Source: Marivirga salinae (GTDB lineage: Bacteria; Bacteroidota; Bacteroidia; Cytophagales; Cyclobacteriaceae). From it: a stretch of DNA of 64,000 nt. Every line of letters starts with the position of its first letter. The stretch's first letter is position 1. This document shows, piece by piece, positions 45,200 to 54,061 of this stretch. The notes below the pieces were generated by a model. It was not told where the DNA came from. It saw only the letters and a list, made by a program, of their open reading frames with translations, and made no database searches. Made by a program: the position numbers and the translations under genes. Location of the stretch: contig NZ_CP129971.1 of the NCBI RefSeq assembly GCF_030503855.1, positions 4,430,742 through 4,494,741 on the forward strand. Direction: 5' to 3'.

Positions 45200-46045
45200 T
45201 TACGTATTTAGCCATCTCCAAAATTTACCCAAAACAGTTTTGGGTTTAGGTTTTTGCTTAACTTCTGTTTCTTCCACTTCAGACTTCCTCTTCTTAGGCT
45301 TATATTTTTGTTCGATTTGTTTCGGCTTTAAAATTTTCTCCTTATAGAATTGCTCACGCTTTCTCTTTTTCTCTTTTTCAATTTGTTCACGTTTCCTCGC
45401 CTCTTTTTGTTCTTCGCGTTTTCTAATCTCAGAAGGGCTTAACTCACGCTTTTCTTTTCTTCTACTTCTAGGAGAATTATTTTCTCTGTTCTTTGAATAC
45501 GATTTTTTGGTTTTAACTTTCGATTCTTCTTTTTGCTCAGGCTCCGGTTTAGGCTTTGGCTCAGGAAGATCAATTTTACCTAACACATTTAAACCCTTCA
45601 ATTCTACTTTTGCAGGCTTTATCACTAAATCCTCCTCCGAATCCTCTCCCTGAGATTCTATTAACTCATCGACTGTTTTAAACGATTTTTTTAAGGGCTT
45701 TTCTTCTGCAATTATTTCTTCGGGCTTTCCTTCTTCCTCCTTTACTTCTTGGCTTAATACAGTCTCTGCTTTCTGATCCTCTATATCTGTTATTTCCTGA
45801 TCTGTTGTATCTGCTATTTCCTGATTTTCCTCCTTTATTTCTTCAGCTTCAAATTCCTCTTGAGGGATTGTTTCTTCTGGTTTACTTTCCTCTTCAATTT
45901 CAAAATACCTATAGAGCAACTGAACAGCTTCTTCTTCTAATTTTGTATTGGAATCCTTTTCAATAGTAATCCCTCTGATTTCAAGGAAATCAACTATATC
46001 TTCTGTGGTGATGGAAAGCTTTCTCGCTGCTTGGGCAAGTCTCAT
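45200..46045 (-). CDS. Protein with IF2-N-like head and long charged tail
   Basis: 281 residues. Residues 1-50 (MRLAQAARKLSITTEDIVDF and the following EIRGI segment) resemble the small IF2_N helical domain found at the start of translation initiation factor 2. The rest is of low complexity: an acidic stretch (about 52-130) then a Lys/Arg/Glu-rich stretch (about 160-270), ending KPKTVLGKFWRWLNT. No IF-2 GTPase follows. It could bind nucleic acid or ribosomes through the basic part; this is inference. It has its own TAnnTTTG promoter. Confidence 0.6.
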   Translation of the reverse strand: MRLAQAARKLSITTEDIVDFLEIRGITIEKDSNTKLEEEAVQLLYRYFEIEEESKPEETIPQEEFEAEEIKEENQEIADTTDQEITDIEDQKAETVLSQEVKEEEGKPEEIIAEEKPLKKSFKTVDELIESQGEDSEEDLVIKPAKVELKGLNVLGKIDLPEPKPKPEPEQKEESKVKTKKSYSKNRENNSPRSRRKEKRELSPSEIRKREEQKEARKREQIEKEKKRKREQFYKEKILKPKQIEQKYKPKKRKSEVEETEVKQKPKPKTVLGKFWRWLNT

Positions 46046-46075
46046 GGTTGTTATTGGTTATTAGCTGGTTAGTTG

Positions 46076-46083
46076 CAAATATA
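46076..46083 (-). promoter_or_regulatory. -7 promoter element
   Basis: On the minus strand TATATTTG matches TAnnTTTG, 30 nt upstream of the ATG of the IF2-N-like gene. Confidence 0.5.
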
Positions 46084-46170
46084 TCATTTTAAGAGGATAT
46101 ATGAATACTTTATCAACTATTTACACAAGCTTAAAAGGAAATGGTAAAATTTTATTCTCTTGCGGAGGAA

Positions 46171-46200
46171 AAAATTGCAGAGGTTGACTACAACCTCTGC
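46171..46200 (-). terminator. Terminator after icd
   Basis: GCAGAGGTTG pairs with CAACCTCTGC (10 bp, 46177-46200, 4-nt loop) and on the minus strand runs into a T6 tract. It lies 18 nt past the icd stop. Confidence 0.9.
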
Positions 46201-46218
46201 ATAAATATTCATGATCTA

Positions 46219-47730
46219 TTATTCTCCTTGACCTAAAGAAAAACCTAATTTTCCGTCAAAGGTATACAAGTTCTCAGTTTTGATGATATCAAATCCTGCT
46301 TCATTCAAAGCTGTCATCAATTCCAAGACTTCTTTATAATCGATAGTCTTGTAATCTGGCTTACCTTCGATTACCTGAGCATTTTTAGAAATAAATCGGC
46401 ATCTCCAGTGATCCGTACAGAAAGTAGAGTCCATACCACCGGGATAAACTTTCACTCCTCTGTTGGTAATCATTTTAAGCTTTAAGAAATCATTTGAGCT
46501 TTCAGTTAAAGCATCGCCAAATTTATTGGCATCTCTGTCTCGGTGATCAACAAAAACATCTACACCAACTAATTTCTTTTCTTTTGGCGCATGCGTTTTT
46601 TCTTGGATATTGATTCTGAAATCTTCTCCATCCTTAACTTCAATTTTCTTGAATTGCTGAGGAACCTGCCCCAATCTTTCAATTACAGCATCTGCAAACT
46701 CCATTGTTCCAACTTTTTGTTTGCTGTGCCCTTCTTTATAGATTTCCCCTGTATGGATACCATCTTCCAAAGTAGTCAACCAAGCATTATGAATTAATGC
46801 AGCTTTTTCTACCTCTCCAAAATATTGCAACATCTGGATAGCACCATGCAATAAGCCAGATGGGTTGGCAATTTTCTTTCCGGCAATGTCAGGGGCTGAA
46901 CCATGGATTGCTTCGAACATTGCATATTCTTTTCCAATATTAGAAGAACCTGCAAGTCCCACAGAACCAGAAATTTCAGCCGTTACATCAGAAACTATAT
47001 CTCCATATAGGTTTAAAGTAACAATTACATCATAATCTTCAGGACGGTTGGCAATTCTAGCTGTTGCAATATCAATAATCTGACTTTCCGCCTGAATATC
47101 TGGATATTCTTTAGCCACTTCTTTGAAAACACTGTGGAATAAACCATCAGAAATTTTCATGATGTTATCTTTAACTAAACAAGTAACTTTTTTACGGTTA
47201 TATTTTTTAGCGTATTCAAATGCGTATCGAACAATCTTTTCAGAACCTGGTCTTGAAATTAATTTCAAGCATTGTACAACCTCATCTGTTTGCTGGTGTT
47301 CAATTCCTGCATATAAATCCTCTTCATTTTCTCTTACTACTACCAAATCCATTACTGGATGCTTACTTTCCACAATTGGATGATAAGAAACCGCAGGTCT
47401 CACATTTGAAAATAAACCTAATGATTTCCTGATGGTAACATTTAAACTTTTGTATCCTGAACCTTGAGGGGTAGTGATAGGAGCTTTTAGAATTACTTTC
47501 TTTTTATGAATAGCTTCCCAAGCACTCTCAGGAATTCCGGAAGTATTCCCAGATAAATAAGCCTGTTCACCTATTTCAATGTGGTCAGCGTCTAAGCTAA
47601 TATTTGCTGCTTCCAAGATTTTTAAAGTGGCTTCCATTATTTCAGGACCAATTCCATCTCCTTTTGCAACAACTACCGGAAGTGGCTTGGTAGTTTTCTT
47701 TAAATAATCTGCATTAACAGAATCTTTCAT
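46219..47730 (-). CDS. icd: Isocitrate dehydrogenase (Thermus-type, C-terminally extended)
   Basis: 503 residues. The isocitrate/isopropylmalate dehydrogenase core has VVAKGDGIGPEIMEATLKIL, the substrate loop SLNVTIRKSLGLFSNVRP, VVRENEEDLYAGIE, metal-site LYGDIVSDVTAEISGSVGLAG and nucleotide site GSAPDIAGKKIANPSGLLHG. An extra domain of about 150 residues follows, as in the ~500-residue Thermus enzyme and many Bacteroidota. TCA cycle. The promoter is at 47843-47873 and the terminator at 46171, so it is transcribed alone. Confidence 0.93.
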   Translation of the reverse strand: MKDSVNADYLKKTTKPLPVVVAKGDGIGPEIMEATLKILEAANISLDADHIEIGEQAYLSGNTSGIPESAWEAIHKKKVILKAPITTPQGSGYKSLNVTIRKSLGLFSNVRPAVSYHPIVESKHPVMDLVVVRENEEDLYAGIEHQQTDEVVQCLKLISRPGSEKIVRYAFEYAKKYNRKKVTCLVKDNIMKISDGLFHSVFKEVAKEYPDIQAESQIIDIATARIANRPEDYDVIVTLNLYGDIVSDVTAEISGSVGLAGSSNIGKEYAMFEAIHGSAPDIAGKKIANPSGLLHGAIQMLQYFGEVEKAALIHNAWLTTLEDGIHTGEIYKEGHSKQKVGTMEFADAVIERLGQVPQQFKKIEVKDGEDFRINIQEKTHAPKEKKLVGVDVFVDHRDRDANKFGDALTESSNDFLKLKMITNRGVKVYPGGMDSTFCTDHWRCRFISKNAQVIEGKPDYKTIDYKEVLELMTALNEAGFDIIKTENLYTFDGKLGFSLGQGE

Positions 47731-47842
47731 GACTGGATTTTTATGTTCTATAAACTATTATTTCCGATTGAAGGCTAATTTAATTGATGAAGATATACAC
47801 GGCATAAATAAATTATAGTTGATATAGCCTCTAAAATTGTTG

Positions 47843-47873
47843 CAAAAATAGTGCAGAAGGGGTTGGAATCAAA
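47843..47873 (-). promoter_or_regulatory. icd promoter
   Basis: On the minus strand TTTG (47873-47870), 19 nt, then TATTTTTG (47850-47843). This is the textbook Bacteroidota spacing. The leader to the icd ATG is about 110 nt. Confidence 0.65.
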
Positions 47874-47906
47874 GCCGTTGTAAGTTTTAAACGGAAGTAA
47901 TAAGTA

Positions 47907-48146
47907 TCAGGCAGTCAATTCAGGTTCTGGCTTATCTTTAGGCAAACAAACACCCGGTGGTAAATCTAATACTGGATCATCATCATTTTCATTGGAACCA
48001 CCTCCGCCTCCACCGTCTTCATCATCTGAATTATTGCCGTTTTTTAGTACCCATCTTATAAAGTAAGATACCAAAAAAGCCACACTAGCTACCAAAATAA
48101 GGTAGTCAGGATTTTGAATGATATAGTGAAAGAAAGTATCTGACAT
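47907..48146 (-). CDS. Small single-TM protein with Asp/Gly-rich linker
   Basis: 79 residues from the ATG at 48146 (MSDTFFHYIIQNPDYLILVA); an ATG 36 nt upstream is less likely. One TM helix (about 15-35), then a low-complexity GNNSDDEDGGGGGGSNEND linker and a short PPGVCLPKDKPEPE tail. Function unknown. It ends about 35 nt upstream of the icd promoter region. Confidence 0.5.
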   Translation of the reverse strand: MSDTFFHYIIQNPDYLILVASVAFLVSYFIRWVLKNGNNSDDEDGGGGGGSNENDDDPVLDLPPGVCLPKDKPEPELTA

Positions 48147-48270
48147 TTCTTTTAATACAATTTTCCGACTAAAAGCATTCAAAAGTTAATCAATTTCTTA
48201 TCAAAATGTTAAATGATTAGGTAGGAAATTTTATTCAGTGTTCTATATACTCCAAAAAACGAACAAATTT

Positions 48271-48363
48271 CACTCTTGAGCAGAGATAAGGTCACTCCTA
48301 CGGAATTTAGGTTAGACTTTATTTATATTAGTTACCATAACGTGACCCAGTAGGGGTCACGTT
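48271..48363 (-). repeat. Dispersed two-box hairpin element, copy 2
   Basis: In the 382-nt gap 48147-48528, which shows no gene, the minus strand reads ACGTGACCC-CTACT-GGGTCACGT, TTATGGTAACT, a TAAAGT stretch, TTCCGTAGGA, GTGACCTTAT and CTCAAGAGTG. This is the same order as at 13536-13619. The first hairpin has a longer stem than in copy 1. Confidence 0.7.
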
Positions 48364-48528
48364 AGTAGTTTTGCTAGTTGATTTATTCTAAATTATAAGG
48401 ATGTAAAAGCGAATAAATGTTTTTTTTCTTAGTAAACGAAATGAACTCTCTTTAAAATGTGGCCTTATATTGAATTAATGTGAACAAATTCCGCAATTCC
48501 AAAACCGCACTTAAACCTTATAAATGCG

Positions 48529-49491
48529 TCAAAACCCCATTTTCTCGTACCAAGTATATACCTTCTTCAAACCTTCTTTAAACCTAACTTGTGGTTTATA
48601 GCCTAATAGATTTTCAATTTTAGAAATATCGGCTTTAGAGTGTTTCACATCACCAGGTCTTTCAGGGCCATAGTTAGGCTTTAAATCTTTCCCACTTAAA
48701 TCCTGCAATAACGCAATCATATCATTCAGACTCATTTGATCACCACAAGCCACATTATAAATTTGATTTAAGGCTTCTTTATTTTCAGTAAAAAGAGCTA
48801 AATCATTGGCATGAACAGCATTTTCAACAAAAGTAAAATCTCTGCTGGTTTCACCATCACCATTGATAGTTGGTTCATTACCATGAATGTATGCTTTACA
48901 AAAAATCGGAATTACAGCTGCATAAGGATTATCTGGATTTTGTCTTGGACCGAAAATATTGAAATAGCGAAGCCCAACAAAATTCAATCCGTAGGTTTTT
49001 TGGAATACTTCAGCATAAAGTTCCACTGCATATTTCGTCACTGCATAAGGACTCAATGGATTCCCAATGATGTCTTCTTGTTTTGGTAAATTTGGGCTGT
49101 CTCCATAAGTACTCGAAGAACAGGCTAATACTACTCTATCAATTTTATTCTGAACAGCTGCATGCAAAATATTCACCGTCCCATCAATATTGACTTTAGT
49201 GCTTTGCATCGGGTTTTCAATAGATCTTGGAACGGAACCTAAAGCTGCTTGATGACTGATTAGATCAAAGCCTTTAGTCAGCTCAAGCATTTTATCATAA
49301 TCGCAAATGTCTTCTTTGAAAAACTCAAACTTAGGATGGTTTTCGAATTCCTCAATATTGCTGTAGTAACCATTGGAGAGGTTATCTATGACTCTCACTT
49401 TTTCTACTCTATCATCATTCAAGTATTTTTCAACCAAATTTGACCCTATGAACCCTGCTCCACCTGTAATTATGATTTTCTTTTGCGACAT
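48529..49491 (-). CDS. NAD-dependent UDP-sugar 4-epimerase (WbpP-like)
   Basis: 320 residues, extended SDR. NAD-binding GGAGFIGSNLV, the QAALGSVPRSIENP loop typical of WbpP-type UDP-GlcNAc/UDP-GalNAc epimerases, catalytic CSSSTYGD and YAVTK, and FNIFGPRQNPDNPYAAVIP. It supplies sugar nucleotides for surface polysaccharides. A second choice is UDP-glucuronate epimerase. Own TAnnTTTG promoter at 49515. Confidence 0.9.
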   Translation of the reverse strand: MSQKKIIITGGAGFIGSNLVEKYLNDDRVEKVRVIDNLSNGYYSNIEEFENHPKFEFFKEDICDYDKMLELTKGFDLISHQAALGSVPRSIENPMQSTKVNIDGTVNILHAAVQNKIDRVVLACSSSTYGDSPNLPKQEDIIGNPLSPYAVTKYAVELYAEVFQKTYGLNFVGLRYFNIFGPRQNPDNPYAAVIPIFCKAYIHGNEPTINGDGETSRDFTFVENAVHANDLALFTENKEALNQIYNVACGDQMSLNDMIALLQDLSGKDLKPNYGPERPGDVKHSKADISKIENLLGYKPQVRFKEGLKKVYTWYEKMGF

Positions 49492-49514
49492 GCTGTAATT
49501 AAATTATTTGAGGG

Positions 49515-49522
49515 CAAAGATA
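49515..49522 (-). promoter_or_regulatory. -7 promoter element of the epimerase gene
   Basis: On the minus strand TATCTTTG matches TAnnTTTG, 23 nt upstream of the ATG. Confidence 0.5.
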
Positions 49523-49649
49523 GGAAGTCTATTCTTTTTAAGAATGAGAACGAAATAAAACTTTAAAGACAGTTAGCTTTCACTTATTGCTGAAAAATCT
49601 CAATGACTTATTTTACAGCCTAAGGCATTGATAATATTACCACAAAGAA

Positions 49650-49682
49650 TCAAAAGAAAACAAAAGAACAGCCTAAGGCTGT
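49650..49682. repeat. ACAGCC hairpin with CAAAAG leader, third copy
   Basis: GAAAACAAAAG then ACAGCC-TAA-GGCTGT, the same as 39601-39625 apart from the loop and one inserted A. ACAGCC also occurs at 49616. It lies between the epimerase start and the GH3 stop, so it may also act as the GH3 terminator on the minus strand. Confidence 0.6.
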
Positions 49683-49730
49683 TTGTTTAAAAACAGTGCT
49701 TAAGGGAAATCTTTACTTAAGAATCAAAAA

Positions 49731-51254
49731 TTATTTTTCAACAAACTCTTGCCATTCCCTAAAAGCATCTTCCTTCATCACTTTAGCCATTTTCACTTGA
49801 CCGCCTTTATGCTTATTGGCATCATTCCATTCCAAAAATTTATCTGCAGAAATCAAGCTAACTTTAACATCTTTCAAAGCTTTATCGCGTGCGACTTTAT
49901 AATTCTTATTGCTGTTTTTAAGATGGTCATCCAAATGATTTTGGATTGCCTCATGATCTAAATCATTTTTAACTTCATCCAACCCCAAATACCAATGGTG
50001 AATATATTCATCATTTTCTTTCACTGCTGCAACAGTAAATTCTTTAATATTCAATGAGAAGTTTTCATTAAGGCTTTCAATGGCATCATCCATTTTATTT
50101 ACTGAAAGTTGAGAACCTACCACATTCAAAAAGAATTTTGTTCTTCCCGTTATCTTGATTTCATTTTTTGAAACGTCTGTGAATTTTATTGTATCGCCTA
50201 TCATGTAGCGCCATGCTCCACTTACCGTAGAAATCAATAAGATATATTCCTTTTCTTCCTCTACTTTAGAAATACCTACTGCTTTTTGCTCAGGATTAAT
50301 TTTGCCTGATTCTAAAACGCTATCTTCATCAAATGGCACAAATTCAAAATAAACACCATTATCACAAAGCAATTCCATTGCATCTGTATCAGGGCGGGTT
50401 TGGGTTGCCAAATATCCTTCAGAGGCTAAATAGGTGTCGATGTATTGAACTGGTTTGTCAAATAATTTCTCAAAACTCTTTTTATAAGGATCAAGCGCAA
50501 CACCGCCTGAAGTGTAAACGGTTAAATTTGGCCAAATATCATGAATTGAATCTGCATTATGATATTCTATTACTTTTTGCAACATCAGCTCTATCCATGA
50601 TGGAATACCTGAAATGGTACCTATATCCCAGTTTTTTGCTTCTTTAGCAATGGCTTCAACTCTTTCGTCCCAATCATCAATGCTACTGATTTCCTCACCA
50701 GGTTTATAAAAATTATGAAACCAATTAGGGATATTAGAAGCACTTATCCCGCTAATTTCGCCTTCCAGATGACCATTTACTTCATCCAAGTTAGTACTGG
50801 AACCCAACATTAAAATTTGCTTGGTAAAAAAGCTTTCGGGTAAATTTTTAAAATTTGATAAGCTTAAAACTTGCTGAATTCCTGCATTTCTAATGCTTTC
50901 CAGCATATCATCTGTAACGGGAATATGTTTACTATGACCTGTAGTTCCTGAACTGACTGCAAAATGCTTTACTTTACCTGGCCAGCAAACATCTTCTTTG
51001 CCTTCTAGGGATTTTTTCCACCAAAATTCCATATCATCATAATCATGATAAGGCACTTCCTCTGCAAAGGATTGAGCTAGATTTTTCTCCTTTAATAAAT
51101 TTTCAAATCCGTAATACTTCCCAAAAGCAGTGTCTTTTGATTTTTGGAGCAACTCTTTTAAAGTTTCTTTTTGCGCTTCAATTGGCGAATCATGTTTTTT
51201 AAGCCTGCTCCCAACATCAATTGCTCTTTTAATAATATTACTGATGATTTCCAT
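49731..51254 (-). CDS. GH3 auxin-responsive promoter family protein (acyl-adenylate enzyme)
   Basis: 507 residues. The adenylation motif AVSSGTTGHSKHIPVT (about 100-115), the acceptor segment TYLASEGYLA, and GAWRYMIGDTIKFTDV match the GH3 family, an ANL-superfamily branch. In plants GH3 enzymes conjugate amino acids to jasmonate or auxin. In Bacteroidota the substrates are unknown. It stands alone; no nearby acyl or amino-acid partner gene suggests a pathway. Confidence 0.92.
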   Translation of the reverse strand: MEIISNIIKRAIDVGSRLKKHDSPIEAQKETLKELLQKSKDTAFGKYYGFENLLKEKNLAQSFAEEVPYHDYDDMEFWWKKSLEGKEDVCWPGKVKHFAVSSGTTGHSKHIPVTDDMLESIRNAGIQQVLSLSNFKNLPESFFTKQILMLGSSTNLDEVNGHLEGEISGISASNIPNWFHNFYKPGEEISSIDDWDERVEAIAKEAKNWDIGTISGIPSWIELMLQKVIEYHNADSIHDIWPNLTVYTSGGVALDPYKKSFEKLFDKPVQYIDTYLASEGYLATQTRPDTDAMELLCDNGVYFEFVPFDEDSVLESGKINPEQKAVGISKVEEEKEYILLISTVSGAWRYMIGDTIKFTDVSKNEIKITGRTKFFLNVVGSQLSVNKMDDAIESLNENFSLNIKEFTVAAVKENDEYIHHWYLGLDEVKNDLDHEAIQNHLDDHLKNSNKNYKVARDKALKDVKVSLISADKFLEWNDANKHKGGQVKMAKVMKEDAFREWQEFVEK

Positions 51255-51303
51255 GAAAAAATGTTAAGTGAAAAATATATTGCAGAAGTAACAACTTCTT
51301 CTT

Positions 51304-51372
51304 TTAACCAAAATATTTCTCAAGGGTTGCGGCAACCCCATCTTCTTTCCCTGAAAGGGTGATTTCATCTAC
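51304..51372 (-). pseudogene. Remnant of a Cof-type phosphatase C-terminus
   Basis: The minus strand translates to ...DEITLSGKEDGVAATLEKYFG and stops at 51304-51306, nearly the same as the last 21 residues of the intact Cof gene at 51726. DNA identity over about 60 nt is near 85 percent by eye. The frame upstream loses similarity within a few codons. It is therefore the tail of a deleted paralogue, or a partial tandem duplication 422 nt away. Confidence 0.75.
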
Positions 51373-51446
51373 TATTTCTATGTAATAGGATGTCCTAAAG
51401 TGCAGATTCAAGGAAAAAAGAGTAAATCTCTACACGCAAATCCGTT

Positions 51447-51538
51447 TATACTTTTTCCATTGATGAAAAAGTATACAAAAAATCTAGGTAAAATGATGCT
51501 ACTACCCGCAAAGGCCACCGCTGGCCCGCCATTTTACC
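51447..51538. repeat. Dispersed ACTTTTTC element copy 2 plus stem-loop
   Basis: 51447-51489 reads ATACTTTTTC-CATTGAT-GAAAAAGTAT then ACAAAAAATCTAGG, matching 40164-40208. It runs into GGTAAAATG (51487-51495), which pairs exactly with CATTTTACC (51530-51538) around a GC-rich loop. A CCCAC/GTGGG-rich imperfect hairpin follows to about 51578. The gap 51255-51725 otherwise holds only the Cof remnant. Confidence 0.6.
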
Positions 51539-51725
51539 CTCCCACCCGCTTTTTCGCTTAAGGCGAAAGTGGGGGAGTTAGCATTTAATAAACTAAACAA
51601 AATAATTAGACTTATTTAATCCTTATTTAAGTTCGTATAAAGTATTTATAGTCAATTTTAGTGAAAAACCAATATTTTGATTAATAATGTGAACCAGCAA
51701 AAAAGTAGCGGTAAACACTCTAATC

Positions 51726-52535
51726 CTAACCAAAATATTTCTCAAGGGTTGCGGCTACCCCGTCTTCTTTGCCTGGCAGTGTTATTTCATCAGCAATATT
51801 TTTCACTTCATCCTTTGCATTGCCTACTGCCACCCCACAGCCCACTGCCTGTAACATTTCGATATCATTATAATTATCCCCAAAAGCAATAACATCTTTC
51901 ATTTCAATATTAAGTTCTTGCTTTATTAATTGGGTTAAAGCACTAGCTTTTGAGATTTGCAAAGGAGCAATTTCCAGATAGGTATCTTTAGAGCGGTAAA
52001 GATGTAAGGGAGCATCCATAGAATACAATTCCGCTACCAAATGATCAATCAGTTTAGGCTCTCCCATACACATGATTTTATGGGCTCCATGGTCATTAGC
52101 TTTCCAGCTTTCCATTAATTCCAAACCCGAGAAAATAGAGGCTTGCACTTTGGTATTATTGATTTCTCTTTTAGTCCACTGATCTTCAGAAGGAGCAAAC
52201 CAATCATCATCCAAATAAAAACCTGCATGCAAATTTTTGTTATGGCTCCATTTGGCAATGAATTCACATAGTGCAAAGGGGATTTTTACAGAATCTAATA
52301 CTTTAACTCCTTCTCTTTGAGAAATAATATAGCCTCCATTATAGCAAATCAAAGGTTGGTCCATTATATCCAAAGTCTCCTGCAGATGCCGCATAGCGGC
52401 AGGCATTCTACTTGAAGCCAATATCACTGAAACATCATCTTTAATACTTTTAATGATGTCAATTGTCCTTTTCGATAACTCTCTTTCCGGATTTAAAAGG
52501 GTTCCGTCAATATCTGTGCAAATTGCTTTGAACAT
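51726..52535 (-). CDS. Cof-type HAD-IIB family phosphatase
   Basis: 269 residues, complete. HAD motifs: ICTDIDGTLLNPE (nucleophile Asp8), SVILASSRMPAA (motif II), and VIAFGDNYNDIEMLQAVGCGVAVGNA (motif IV), with the IIB-type cap between. Members dephosphorylate sugar phosphates or cofactors. A fragment of a near-identical C-terminus lies downstream at 51304. Own promoter at 52562. Confidence 0.93.
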   Translation of the reverse strand: MFKAICTDIDGTLLNPERELSKRTIDIIKSIKDDVSVILASSRMPAAMRHLQETLDIMDQPLICYNGGYIISQREGVKVLDSVKIPFALCEFIAKWSHNKNLHAGFYLDDDWFAPSEDQWTKREINNTKVQASIFSGLELMESWKANDHGAHKIMCMGEPKLIDHLVAELYSMDAPLHLYRSKDTYLEIAPLQISKASALTQLIKQELNIEMKDVIAFGDNYNDIEMLQAVGCGVAVGNAKDEVKNIADEITLPGKEDGVAATLEKYFG

Positions 52536-52561
52536 ATTCGTGCGCTAAAATTTTCCAAAAG

Positions 52562-52569
52562 CAAAACTA
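52562..52569 (-). promoter_or_regulatory. -7 promoter element of the Cof gene
   Basis: On the minus strand TAGTTTTG matches TAnnTTTG, 26 nt before the ATG. Confidence 0.5.
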
Positions 52570-52603
52570 CTATTTTTGAATCGGTTCAAAACAATCCGAC
52601 AGC

Positions 52604-52894
52604 TTATTTATCATGCCAATGTCCATGTTCGGATGACCAAACTTTACCCGGAGGTGCTTCGCCTGGAGGTTGGGCAACTGGTCCACTATTTGAATTCCTG
52701 TTTTGCGAAGGGCTTTGTTGCGCGTTATAATAAACTGAAAAACCAGCTATAGCTACAATAACCACCATTATGGCAATGTACATAAGGTTCTTATTACTAT
52801 TGATACCAGAGGACTCTTTGCCCATATGGCAATTTTTATATTTCTTCCCGCTACCGCAGTGGCAGGGTTCGTTTCTACCTAATTCTTTCTTCAT
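52604..52894 (-). CDS. SEC-C motif membrane protein
   Basis: 96 residues. N-terminal SEC-C zinc motif GRNEPCHCGSGKKYKNCH (about 5-22), one TM helix (about 37-54), a Pro/Asn-rich linker and the end KVWSSEHGHWHDK. SEC-C modules normally sit at the C-terminus of SecA or in stand-alone chaperone-like proteins; a SEC-C plus TM plus His-rich tail is unusual. The topology would place the zinc motif inside and the His-rich tail outside. Function unknown. Confidence 0.75.
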   Translation of the reverse strand: MKKELGRNEPCHCGSGKKYKNCHMGKESSGINSNKNLMYIAIMVVIVAIAGFSVYYNAQQSPSQNRNSNSGPVAQPPGEAPPGKVWSSEHGHWHDK

Positions 52895-52985
52895 TTGGAC
52901 TACTGTTATTTCGGAACTTAATTTACAAAAAATTTAGATATGAAGTAGAATATTATTTTCAAATAGCCTATTTCTCAATCTACCT

Positions 52986-53927
52986 TTACCTCCAATTTAT
53001 AACCTGAATTTCATTTTCTTCCCTTTGCTTCATGTTTTCTGGGAGATGATCTACTATTTCCTTTTGTAATGCTTCAATTATCCTTCTTTTTAAAAAATCC
53101 CTTTTCATCACAAGACTTACTTCTCTGAAAGGGGTCGGCTTTTTAAAGATCCTAAGCTTTTTACTATCCTTAGGCGATAAATCCAAAGTAGCTAATTCAG
53201 GCAAGAGCGTAACCCCTCCTTGCTTATCCACCATTCTTTTTAAAGCCTCTAAAGAACCGCTTTGGTAATTTAAAATATTATCGAAATTTCTGTTTTGGCA
53301 GATATTTAAAACCTGCTCACGAAAACAATGGCCTTCATTGAGCAGCCAAAGCTCACTGTTTTCTAAATCCTTACCCGAAATTGGTTTATCAGCTGGTTCT
53401 AGGTCAGTATTATGAGCATAACCTAAAAATTTCTCATAATAAATTGGGATCTCCCTAAAAGCGCTATCATTTAGAGGCCCCACCACTATTCCCACATCAA
53501 TTGCTTCCGATTTTATTTTCGCTAATGTATCTTCTGTTAATAATTCCTGAACTTGAATATTAATGGACGGATATTTATTCATGAAGCTCTTGGCAAATAA
53601 TGGCAAAAGATAAGGAGCAATTGTAGGAATAACTCCAATTTTCAAAGCACCAGATACTTCTTTCTTCTGGTCTTCAATAATTTCCTCCATTTTCTTAGCT
53701 TCGTTCACCACCTTGCGGGCTTGTTCTAAAATCATAGCACCCAATTCAGTGGGAACAACAGGTTGTCTGCTTCTATCAAAAATTTTTACGCCAAGATTAT
53801 CCTCCAATTTATTAATTTGCATACTTAGGGTGGGCTGAGTTATAAAGCAGTTCTCTGCAGCTTTCCCAAAATGCCGATAGGTGTCCAGAGCAATGATATA
53901 TTCGAGTTGAGAAATGGTAGCCTTCAT
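52986..53927 (-). CDS. oxyR: LysR-family hydrogen peroxide sensor OxyR
   Basis: 313 residues. N-terminal winged helix (ISQLEYIIALDTYRHFGKAAENCFITQPTLSMQINKLE). The C-terminal sensing domain contains LLNEGHCFREQVLNIC, in which C201 and C210 match the disulfide pair of E. coli OxyR (C199 and C208), including the GHC context. It should respond to H2O2. It is divergent from the ferric ABC transporter operon. Confidence 0.92.
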   Translation of the reverse strand: MKATISQLEYIIALDTYRHFGKAAENCFITQPTLSMQINKLEDNLGVKIFDRSRQPVVPTELGAMILEQARKVVNEAKKMEEIIEDQKKEVSGALKIGVIPTIAPYLLPLFAKSFMNKYPSINIQVQELLTEDTLAKIKSEAIDVGIVVGPLNDSAFREIPIYYEKFLGYAHNTDLEPADKPISGKDLENSELWLLNEGHCFREQVLNICQNRNFDNILNYQSGSLEALKRMVDKQGGVTLLPELATLDLSPKDSKKLRIFKKPTPFREVSLVMKRDFLKRRIIEALQKEIVDHLPENMKQREENEIQVINWR

Positions 53928-54061
53928 ATATTTGGAAGATTTTTATAAAAATTATTTATGAACGCAATTTAAATAATTGAATCAAAATAATAGCTTTATT
54001 ATTTAGAATTAATCCAATTATGATTAAATTTGCCATCGAAATTTTAAAACCAACAACTATA

